A stretch of 64,000 nucleotides of DNA from positions 620,001 through 684,000 of the forward strand of contig CANMFU010000001.1 in the NCBI GenBank assembly GCA_947497295.1, written 5' to 3'. Shown here piece by piece: positions 20,335-27,302 of this stretch (its first letter is position 1; each line of letters starts with the position of its first letter). The stretch is from an uncultured Roseovarius sp. GTDB taxonomy: Bacteria; Pseudomonadota; Alphaproteobacteria; Rhodobacterales; Rhodobacteraceae. The notes below the pieces were generated by a model, which worked only from the letters and a program-made list of their open reading frames with translations, searched no databases and had not been told where the DNA came from. The translations under genes and the position numbers were made by a program.

Positions 20335-21345
20335 TCAGCCGCCCCGGCGGCGGGTGCGGCGCGGGCCAGGGGCATCGTCGCCGGTGCCGTCGATATCGGA
20401 GGAAAACGCGCCCAGCGTCTGGGTGATTTGATCCAGCGTCGGGCGCGGGCCGCGCGGACGGGTTTCCAGCGCGTCGCGCATCTTGGACAGATGCTCGGCC
20501 ATGGTGCCGCAGCAGCCGCCGATGATGGTGGCACCGGCATCGCGGGCAAGGCAGGCATACTCGGCCATCAGGTCAGGCGTGCCGTCATAGTGAATGTGCC
20601 CGTCGACGAATTTCGGAATGCCAGCATTGCCCTTGGCCACGATGGGCCGCTCGGTGCCTTGGGCGGCAAAGCCCAGCACGGTGCGCAAAAGGTCGGACGC
20701 GCCGACGCCGCAATTGGCGCCGTAGGCCAACGGCTTGTGATCCAGCGTTTCCACCATATCGACCATCGCGGATGACGTCATGCCCATCATCGTGCGCCCG
20801 GCGGTGTCAAAGCTCATGGTGCCAACCCATGGCATCCCGGCCAGAAGAAACGCTTCGGCGGCGGCTTTGTATTCCTCGGGGGCAGAAATGGTTTCCAGCC
20901 ACAGAACGTCCGCGCCGCCCTCTTTCAGGCCTTCGGCCTGTTCGTGGAACATCTCGACCGCCAATTCATGAGTCAGCGTGCCCATCGGCGCCATGATGTC
21001 ACCGGTTGGCCCAACCGATCCGGCGACGATCACCGGGCGGTCATAACGGTCGGCGACCTCGCGCCCGATTTCGGCGGACATGCGCGACAATTCGCGCGCG
21101 CGTTTCTGCGCGCCGTGCAGTTTCAGGCGCGATGCATTGCCGCCAAAGCTGTTCGTCAGGAACAGATCGCTGCCCGCGTCGACGGCCATCGTATACAATT
21201 TGGTGATCCGGTCGGGGTGCTTCTCGTTCCAGAATTCGGGCGCATCGCCCGATTCAAGGCCCATATTGAACAGGTTGGTGCCAGTGGCGCCGTCGGCCAG
21301 GATCCAGTCGCGCTCGGACATCATCCGGGAAAGTGCGTTGCTCAT
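20335..21345 (-). CDS. bmt: Betaine-homocysteine (or homocysteine) S-methyltransferase
   Basis: A 336-residue Pfam homocysteine S-methyltransferase. It makes methionine from homocysteine, with glycine betaine the likely methyl donor in roseobacters. The zinc-binding cysteines are visible in YGANCGVG and GGCCGTMAEH. ILADGATGTNLFNMGLESGDAPE and FLTNSFGGN are substrate-site segments. The C-terminus has a short basic tail (PRRTRRRGG). I chose ATG 21345 (MSNALSRMMSERDW); an upstream GTG at 21384 would add 13 residues. A strong hairpin lies between this gene and the DUF1476 gene upstream. The GcvT-type dehydrogenase near 35 kb could use the dimethylglycine this reaction yields. Confidence 0.88.
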   Translation of the reverse strand: MSNALSRMMSERDWILADGATGTNLFNMGLESGDAPEFWNEKHPDRITKLYTMAVDAGSDLFLTNSFGGNASRLKLHGAQKRARELSRMSAEIGREVADRYDRPVIVAGSVGPTGDIMAPMGTLTHELAVEMFHEQAEGLKEGGADVLWLETISAPEEYKAAAEAFLLAGMPWVGTMSFDTAGRTMMGMTSSAMVDMVETLDHKPLAYGANCGVGASDLLRTVLGFAAQGTERPIVAKGNAGIPKFVDGHIHYDGTPDLMAEYACLARDAGATIIGGCCGTMAEHLSKMRDALETRPRGPRPTLDQITQTLGAFSSDIDGTGDDAPGPRRTRRRGG

Positions 21346-21392
21346 CAAATTATCCAAATCGGTTTTTCCCCGCGCTTGTGCCACGGCAGGGC

Positions 21393-21436
21393 GCGCGCCG
21401 CAATTTCATATCACGCATGATGAAAATGCGGCGCGC
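21393..21436 (-). promoter_or_regulatory. Long hairpin between DUF1476 gene and bmt
   Basis: Perfect 10-bp GC-rich arms at 21393-21402 and 21427-21436 are extended by further A-T pairs, giving a stem of about 18 bp with a small loop. Read in the minus direction it lies 22 bases after the DUF1476 stop and about 50 bases before the bmt start. No U-run follows, so it could be a leader structure, attenuator or mRNA-processing element. I could not match it to a known SAM or SAH riboswitch. Confidence 0.5.
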
Positions 21437-21457
21437 AGTACGTCAGATCAGCGGTCT

Positions 21458-21772
21458 TCAGTTTTCCGCGACCAGCTGCGCCTTTGCGGCGGCCATCATT
21501 TCGGCCCTTTTGGCGCGGATCGTGTCGGGATCGGCCTTGTCACCCAGATCGCCCGCGACCTTGCGGATCACGTCCTCGAACCCGGCCTCCTCGAAATCGG
21601 CCTTGATGACTTCGCGCGCATAGGCGTCGGCATCGTCGCCGGTCTTGCCCATCAGATCGGCGGCCCACAGGCCCAGCAGCTTGTTGCAGCGCGCCTCGGC
21701 CTTGAACTTCATTTCCTCGTCATGGGCATATTTGTTCTCAAAGGCGTTTTCGCGATCTTTGAAAGTGCTCAT
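21458..21772 (-). CDS. DUF1476 protein, F1-ATPase inhibitor zeta subunit
   Basis: A 104-residue helical protein beginning MSTFKDRENAFENKYAHDEE and continuing with RCNKLLGLWAADLMGK and DFEEAGFEDVIRKVAGDL. This pattern is that of DUF1476, known from Paracoccus as the zeta subunit that inhibits the F1 motor of ATP synthase in alphaproteobacteria. The inhibitory part is the N-terminal segment. The frame stays open far upstream, but ATG 21772 is the family start. It is divergent from purC (gap 21773-21943) and upstream of bmt on the same strand. Confidence 0.9.
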   Translation of the reverse strand: MSTFKDRENAFENKYAHDEEMKFKAEARCNKLLGLWAADLMGKTGDDADAYAREVIKADFEEAGFEDVIRKVAGDLGDKADPDTIRAKRAEMMAAAKAQLVAEN

Positions 21773-21943
21773 TTTATTGGGTCCCTTCGTTGGATTGTCT
21801 GCAAAATGTCTATACCTCAGATATGGCGGCCCGTGCGCGTAACCGCAAGGCCCGCCAGCATGCTTGCGGCAGGGCGGGGCATGATCTAAACACACGATAT
21901 CGCAGTTTGGGGCCGACTCCCCATAGGCAAGGACAAGTTTATA

Positions 21944-22705
21944 ATGGCACGTCGCAAGAAGATCTACGAAGGCAAGGCCAAGACCCTGTACGAGGGCCCC
22001 GAGCCGGGCACGATCGTCCAATATTTCAAGGACGACGCGACCGCCTTTAACGCCGAAAAAAAGGCTGTGATCGAAGGCAAGGGCGTGCTGAACAACATCC
22101 TGTCCGAATATTTCATGGTCGGGTTGGCCAATATTGGCGTGCCGACGCATTTCCTGAAACGTCTGAACATGCGCGAGCAGCTGGTGCGCCAGGTTGAGAT
22201 CATTCCGCTGGAAGTGATCGTGCGCAACTATGCCGCAGGCACCATGGCCAAGCGTCTGGGGCTGGAAGAGGGCTTTCAATTGCCGCGCCCCGTCGTTGAA
22301 TACTGCCTGAAGGACGACAAGCTGGGCGATCCGCTGGTGACGGAGGAACATATCGCCGCGTTCGGCTGGGCCTCGCAGCAGGATCTGGACGACATGCTGT
22401 CGCTCGCGCTGCGCGTAAACGATTTTCTGGCGGGCGTCATGTACGGTGTCGGCATCAAGCTGATTGATTTCAAGATCGAGATTGGCCGCGTCTATGACGG
22501 CGATTTTCAACGCCTGATTGTGGCCGACGAAATCAGCCCCGATAGCTGCCGTCTGTGGGATATCGAAACCGGCCAGAAGCTGGACAAGGACGTGTTCCGC
22601 CGCGATCTGGGCAACCTGACAGACGCTTATACAGAGGTGGCCAAGCGCCTTGGTGTGCTGCCAAAGGGGGCAACCCCGATGGCGCGGCCGACATTGATTA
22701 ACTGA
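21944..22705 (+). CDS. purC: Phosphoribosylaminoimidazole-succinocarboxamide synthase
   Basis: A 253-residue SAICAR synthetase, which ligates aspartate to CAIR using ATP in purine synthesis. Diagnostic segments are [17 protein letters not shown] at the N-terminus (nucleotide-binding loop), [30 protein letters not shown] and [16 protein letters not shown]. The length is typical. It is followed after 44 bases by purS and then purQ, forming a pur operon. Confidence 0.97.
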   Translation: MARRKKIYEGKAKTLYEGPEPGTIVQYFKDDATAFNAEKKAVIEGKGVLNNILSEYFMVGLANIGVPTHFLKRLNMREQLVRQVEIIPLEVIVRNYAAGTMAKRLGLEEGFQLPRPVVEYCLKDDKLGDPLVTEEHIAAFGWASQQDLDDMLSLALRVNDFLAGVMYGVGIKLIDFKIEIGRVYDGDFQRLIVADEISPDSCRLWDIETGQKLDKDVFRRDLGNLTDAYTEVAKRLGVLPKGATPMARPTLIN

Positions 22706-22749
22706 GCTGACTAACTGAATTTCCATCTTTCTACCCAAGGATACATGCG

Positions 22750-22980
22750 ATGAAAGCCCGCGTTCACATCATGCTAAAGACTGGCGTTCTTGACCCGCAG
22801 GGCGAGGCGGTGCGCCACGCGCTGGGGTCGCTTGGCTTTGACGGCGTCAATGCAGTGCGTCAGGGCAAGGTGATCGAACTGGATCTGGAGGACGGGACCA
22901 GCGAGGCCACTATAAATGACATGTGCGAGCGTCTGCTGGCCAATACCGTAATCGAAAGCTACCGGGTGGAGATTCTCTGA
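22750..22980 (+). CDS. purS: Phosphoribosylformylglycinamidine synthase subunit PurS
   Basis: A 76-residue PurS. It bridges PurQ and small PurL and helps channel ammonia in FGAM synthase. It reads as one ferredoxin-like unit, with KTGVLDPQGEAVRHALGSLGF, VRQGKVIELDLEDG and MCERLLANTVIESYRVEI. ATG 22750 has AAGGA upstream. A second ATG at 22745 is out of frame. The stop and the purQ start share one base (TGATG). Confidence 0.95.
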   Translation: MKARVHIMLKTGVLDPQGEAVRHALGSLGFDGVNAVRQGKVIELDLEDGTSEATINDMCERLLANTVIESYRVEIL

Positions 22981-23648
22981 TGCATGCCGCTGTCGTTGTT
23001 TTTCCGGGGTCCAATTGCGACCGCGATCTTGCGGTTGCATTGCAGCGCGCCGGGGCGCACGTCACCATGGTCTGGCACAAGGATACCGCGATGCCTGCCG
23101 GCGTCGATCTGATTGCCATTCCCGGCGGGTTCTCCTTTGGCGATTATCTGCGCTGCGGCGCTATCGCGGCCAATTCGCCGATCTCGCAGTCGGTCAAGGC
23201 GCATGCCGACCGCGGCGGCTATGTTCTGGGTGTCTGCAACGGCTTTCAGATCCTGACCGAAACGCGGGTTCTGCCTGGCACTTTGCTGCGCAATTCGGCG
23301 CTGAAATACATCTGTCGACCGGTGGAGCTGACCGTGACGACGGTCGATAGCCCGTTTACCTGCCGCTATGGGGCCGGTCAGACGATTACGGTGCCGATTG
23401 CACATCATGATGGCAATTATCACGCTGACGTGGAAACGTTGAAGGTGCTGGCCGATCAGGACCGCATCGCTTTCCGCTATGTCAAAAACCCCAACGGGTC
23501 AGCCGATGACATCGCTGGCATCCTGTCGGAAAACCGCCGCGTGCTGGGCATGATGCCCCATCCCGAGCGCATGGCAGAGCCCGCGCATGGCGGCACTGAC
23601 GGGGCTGCGATGTTCGCGGGGTTGGTCGATCAGCTGGCAAACGCCTGA
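22980..23648 (+). CDS. purQ: Phosphoribosylformylglycinamidine synthase subunit PurQ
   Basis: A 222-residue class I glutamine amidotransferase that supplies ammonia to PurL. The nucleophile Cys is in YVLGVCNGFQIL, the catalytic His and Glu are in MMPHPERM, and FPGSNCDRD opens the protein. IPGGFSFGDYLRCGAIA is the usual family loop. The start at 22980 overlaps the purS stop codon; longer in-frame extensions run into purS. Confidence 0.97.
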   Translation: MHAAVVVFPGSNCDRDLAVALQRAGAHVTMVWHKDTAMPAGVDLIAIPGGFSFGDYLRCGAIAANSPISQSVKAHADRGGYVLGVCNGFQILTETRVLPGTLLRNSALKYICRPVELTVTTVDSPFTCRYGAGQTITVPIAHHDGNYHADVETLKVLADQDRIAFRYVKNPNGSADDIAGILSENRRVLGMMPHPERMAEPAHGGTDGAAMFAGLVDQLANA

Positions 23649-23697
23649 CACGCGCAAGGCGCTTGAGGCCGGCGCGTCGCCGCCGTAGCCTAGGGCC

Positions 23698-25500
23698 ATG
23701 ACCACGCCCACCCCCTCCACGCCGCAAAAGCCTGTCGCCGCCAGTGCGCAACGCCGGGCCAAGCAGAAGCGCGTCGAGCGTATCACCAGCTGGCGGGTGC
23801 GCATCGCGCTGATCATTATGACGGCGCTTGCGGTTGCTATCGTATCCGTCACCAACAGGCTGCTGACGGATCGCTTTACCGAAAACACCCGCAACCGGGC
23901 CGAATTGCGGCTGGTCCTTTATTCCGGCAACCTGCTGAGCGAGCTGCGTCAGAACGCCATCGTTCCACAGCTGTTGTCGCGCGACCCGGCGCTGATATCG
24001 GCCCTCAATTCGGCCAATTATTCGCAATCTACGCAGCGTCTGATTTCCTTCGTGGACGAGATTGGCGCCGCATCGCTGACCTTGCTGGACAAGGACGGGC
24101 GCACCGTGGCCGCCACGGACCGCAATCGCCTGGGGGAATCGCACAGTGCGGCGCCGTACTATGTCGATGCGCTGCGCGCCAAGGACACGATTTTCACGTT
24201 GTTACAGAATGATACGGGGCGATTTGAATTCATCTATTCCCGCCGGATGGAAAGTCAGGGAAACCTGATCGGCGTTATTCTGGTTGCGGTCGATCTGCAC
24301 AAATATGAACGCGCCTGGGCAGGTATTTCAGACGCTGTCATCGTGTCCGACAGCGAGGGCCAGATCATCTTGTCGACCGAGCCGCGCTGGCGCGGCCTGA
24401 CCGAGGCCGAGGCGCTCACCCGCGAGCCTGTCAGCAGCGCGATCCAGCGCGCTTTGCAGGCCACCGCCGACTGGACGACATTGCCGCCAGACGCCTATCT
24501 GGGCGGCGAGGCGGTGATGCGCGTTTCGGGCAGGGTGGCGTTCCGTGGCTGGCGCATCGCGAATTTCACCACCTATGACAGCGTGCGCGAAAAGGTGAAC
24601 GGGTTCCTTGCGCTCGAAATCATGGGGTTCGCGATTCTGCTGGCGCTGGCGTTCTATTTTCTAAACCGCAAGACGGCGGTCCGCATGGCGCTGTTCCAGC
24701 GCGAGTCGGCAGAGCTTCGCGCATTGAACCTGCGCCTGAAGCGGGAAATCGCCGAACGCGAACGCGTGCAGGAAACGCTGGCCGTGGCCGAACTGACGCT
24801 GGCCCAAAGCTCTAAGCTGGCCGCCTTGGGCGAAATGGCGGCCGCCGTCAGTCACGAGCTGAACCAGCCATTGGCAGCGATGAAGACGTACCTTGCCGGC
24901 GCGCGCTTGCTTCTGAGGCGAAACCGCCCGGACGAGGCGCTGTCGTCGTTCCAGCGGATAGACGACCTGATCGAGCGAATGGGCGCGATCACCAAGCAGC
25001 TGAAATCATACGCGCGCCGTACGGGCGACACGTTCGAGCCTGTAAATATAGGCGATGCGCTGGCGTCCTCGCTGGCCATGATGGAGCCGCAGTTGCGCCA
25101 GCGGCGCGTCAAGATCAACCGCACGCTGCCCGATGATCCTGTTATGGTGATGGGTGATCGGGTGCGAATCGAACAGGTGATGGTCAACCTTCTGCGCAAC
25201 GCGCTGGATGCCACGCAGACCGTCGACGAGGCGCAGATTGACCTGATGCTGACTGCCGGATCGATGGCCGTACTGACCGTGCGCGACAATGGCCACGGGC
25301 TGAAAGACATCGAAAACCTGTTCGAGCCGTTCCACACCACCAAGCAGCCGGGCGAGGGGGTGGGCCTGGGCCTTGCCATTTCCTCGGGGATCGTAAACGA
25401 GCTTGGTGGTAGGCTGACCGCACGAGATGCGACAGCCGGTGGGGCTGTATTTGAAATGCGCCTGCCTATCTTGGATGAAGAAACGCGTGCAGCGGAGTGA
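23698..25500 (+). CDS. dctB: DctB-like membrane sensor histidine kinase
   Basis: A 600-residue sensor kinase. A first transmembrane helix (about residues 34-54, IALIIMTALAVAIVSVTN) and a second (about 303-322, FLALEIMGFAILLALAFYFL) flank a periplasmic Cache domain of about 250 residues with LLDKDGRTVAATDRNRLGES. Then follow a coiled coil, the HisKA box SHELNQPLAAMK (phospho-accepting His386) and an ATPase domain with NLLRNALDAT (N box), VRDNGHGL (G1) and GVGLGLAIS (G2). DctB senses C4-dicarboxylates in relatives. No dct transporter genes are adjacent, so the ligand here is inferred only. It overlaps the regulator gene by four bases. Confidence 0.88.
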   Translation: MTTPTPSTPQKPVAASAQRRAKQKRVERITSWRVRIALIIMTALAVAIVSVTNRLLTDRFTENTRNRAELRLVLYSGNLLSELRQNAIVPQLLSRDPALISALNSANYSQSTQRLISFVDEIGAASLTLLDKDGRTVAATDRNRLGESHSAAPYYVDALRAKDTIFTLLQNDTGRFEFIYSRRMESQGNLIGVILVAVDLHKYERAWAGISDAVIVSDSEGQIILSTEPRWRGLTEAEALTREPVSSAIQRALQATADWTTLPPDAYLGGEAVMRVSGRVAFRGWRIANFTTYDSVREKVNGFLALEIMGFAILLALAFYFLNRKTAVRMALFQRESAELRALNLRLKREIAERERVQETLAVAELTLAQSSKLAALGEMAAAVSHELNQPLAAMKTYLAGARLLLRRNRPDEALSSFQRIDDLIERMGAITKQLKSYARRTGDTFEPVNIGDALASSLAMMEPQLRQRRVKINRTLPDDPVMVMGDRVRIEQVMVNLLRNALDATQTVDEAQIDLMLTAGSMAVLTVRDNGHGLKDIENLFEPFHTTKQPGEGVGLGLAISSGIVNELGGRLTARDATAGGAVFEMRLPILDEETRAAE

Positions 25501-26840
25501 GCGATATGGCCAATGCGATGAAGATTGCGATTGTTGACGACGAAAAGGACATGCGCCAGTCGATCAGCCAGTGGCTGGCCTTGTCCGGCTACGACACCGA
25601 GACATTTCCCAGCGCCGAAGACGCGCTTAAAAAGCTTGGACCGGATTATCCGGGCATCGTAATCACGGATATCCGCATGCCGGGCATGGATGGGATGCAG
25701 TTTTTGAAAAAGCTGATGGGCAACGACAGCACTCTGCCGGTCATCATGATCACCGGCCATGGCGATGTTCCGATGGCGGTCGAGGCGATGCGCGTTGGTG
25801 CCTATGATTTTCTGGAAAAGCCGTTCAACCCCGACCGGATGACCGAGCTGGCCAAAAAGGCCACCCATGCGCGCCGTCTGACGCTGGACAACCGCGCCCT
25901 GCGCCGCGAGCTGTCGGATGGTGGCCAATTGATGAAGAAACTCATCGGGTCCAGCCCGGTGATGGAGCGGCTGAAGGAGGATATTCTGGATCTGGGGCAG
26001 GCCGACGGCCACGTTCTGATCGATGGCGAGACGGGCACCGGCAAAACCCTGGTCGCCCACGCGCTGCATGCTGTCGGCGCGCGCGCGGGCAAAAAGTTCG
26101 TTCTGGTCTCCTGCGCTGCGTTCGAGCAGGACCAACTGGCCAAGCGCCTCTTTGGCCCGATGAACCCCGAGGACAGCCGCCTGCCGGCGGTTGAGGAGGC
26201 GCGCGGTGGCACGTTGGTGCTGGAGGATATCGAGGCGCTCAGCGATAGCTTGCAAGCGCGTCTGCTGACATGGCTGAATGAGGAGGGCACGCCGCCCGAA
26301 ACGCGCTTGGTGGCGATCAGCAATCTTCAGGACGAGGGGCGCACTTCGGAGGATGCGCTACGCCCGGATCTGTTTTATCGCGTTGCGTCGCTGCGCATCA
26401 CCGTGCCGCCGCTACGTCAGCGCGGCGAGGATATCCTGACGCTGTTCACCCGCTTTGCCGCGCAATTCGCGGACGATTACGGCTGCGAAGCGCCGCAGGT
26501 CAGCGCGCAGGAGGCCGCGCAGCTGCTTCAGGCGCCGTGGCCGGGCAATGTGCGTCAGCTCTTTAATGTGGCCGAGCGGGCGGTGCTGCAATCGCGGCGC
26601 GGGTCGGGCACCATCGTGTCGCTTCTGATGGCGGACCATCAGGACATGCAGCCGGTGATGACGACCGAAGGCAAGCCGCTGAAGGAATATGTCGAGGCGT
26701 TCGAGCGGATGTTGATCGACAACACCATGCGCCGCCACAAGGGCAGTATCGCCGCCGTGATGGACGAATTGTGCCTGCCGCGCCGCACATTGAATGAGAA
26801 GATGGCCAAATACACGCTGCAACGGTCTGATTACCTTTGA
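25497..26840 (+). CDS. dctD: DctD/NtrC-like response regulator lacking the GAFTGA motif
   Basis: A 447-residue regulator with a receiver domain (Asp58 in VITDIRMPG, Lys near EKPF at 108-110), an AAA+ domain (Walker A GETGTGKT at about 177-184, R-finger region LRPDLFYRV) and a C-terminal Fis-type helix-turn-helix (IAAVMDELCLPRRTLNEKM). The sigma-54 contact loop GAFTGA expected near residues 221-230 is missing; the text there is RLFGPMNPEDSRLP. The Walker B reads LVLEDIE with Glu and Asp exchanged. It therefore probably does not activate sigma-54 promoters. The GTG start overlaps the kinase stop, and ATG 25506 is an alternative. Confidence 0.88.
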   Translation: MSDMANAMKIAIVDDEKDMRQSISQWLALSGYDTETFPSAEDALKKLGPDYPGIVITDIRMPGMDGMQFLKKLMGNDSTLPVIMITGHGDVPMAVEAMRVGAYDFLEKPFNPDRMTELAKKATHARRLTLDNRALRRELSDGGQLMKKLIGSSPVMERLKEDILDLGQADGHVLIDGETGTGKTLVAHALHAVGARAGKKFVLVSCAAFEQDQLAKRLFGPMNPEDSRLPAVEEARGGTLVLEDIEALSDSLQARLLTWLNEEGTPPETRLVAISNLQDEGRTSEDALRPDLFYRVASLRITVPPLRQRGEDILTLFTRFAAQFADDYGCEAPQVSAQEAAQLLQAPWPGNVRQLFNVAERAVLQSRRGSGTIVSLLMADHQDMQPVMTTEGKPLKEYVEAFERMLIDNTMRRHKGSIAAVMDELCLPRRTLNEKMAKYTLQRSDYL

Positions 26841-27302
26841 CTACTCAGGGCGAGCGTTGATGCTCGCCCGCTGCGCATTTCCTCTTCGGTGCATGCCAGC
26901 TTTGACCCATTTCCATTTTGCCCATTGTCATTGCGCCCCCAGGCGCATTAGTGTGAGCGTGTGGAAGTGTCGGTCAAACCGGTGCAAATCCACGTGAGTT
27001 TCGCTGCTTCGGACGCTTGTGTAGGCACAAATGCCGGCATGTCCGGGCAGACCGATAAGGCCACGTGAAAACGCGGCCGCCTTAACGCCGGGCCGCCTTT
27101 CGGGAACGCTTCGGATATATCATGGGCGCCTGTTCTGGCGCCGGAGAAGAAACGCGATGACGCGCGCAACACTGGATAAATTTCCAACGGGGGGCCGATA
27201 TGGTCACCTCGCCTGCGCGGTTGACTTCGCCTCAATCAGACATCCCCTGCACGATTCCGCCCCACCGGGGCAGGTGCGTGTGCCCGGATGCGAACGGAAA
27301 AC
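26841..27302 (+). promoter_or_regulatory. Long leader region upstream of rne
   Basis: These 462 bases between the dctD stop and the rne start contain no convincing gene. They include the dctD terminator hairpin and, nearer rne, a perfect stem GGCGCC/GGCGCC (27125-27142) and other GC-rich dyads. RNase E genes are commonly autoregulated through a structured 5' leader, so this stretch probably holds the rne promoter and such a leader. This is an inference from position; the enterobacterial leader sequence is not recognisable. Confidence 0.4.
26848..26869 (+). terminator. Hairpin terminator after dctBD
   Basis: The perfect 8-bp stem GGGCGAGC/GCTCGCCC with a six-base loop begins seven bases after the dctD stop codon. 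It is followed by a mixed T-containing stretch and not by a strong T-run. Confidence 0.6.

Noticed and set aside
21345..21457. SAM-II or SAM/SAH riboswitch upstream of bmt
   Set aside because: The consensus sequences I know for these classes do not fit the gap. Only a plain long hairpin is visible.
26960..27060. Possible cobalamin-type riboswitch upstream of rne (GGTGCAAATCCACG-like text)
   Set aside because: The conserved core elements of the B12 riboswitch are not present in order, and rne is not a known target.
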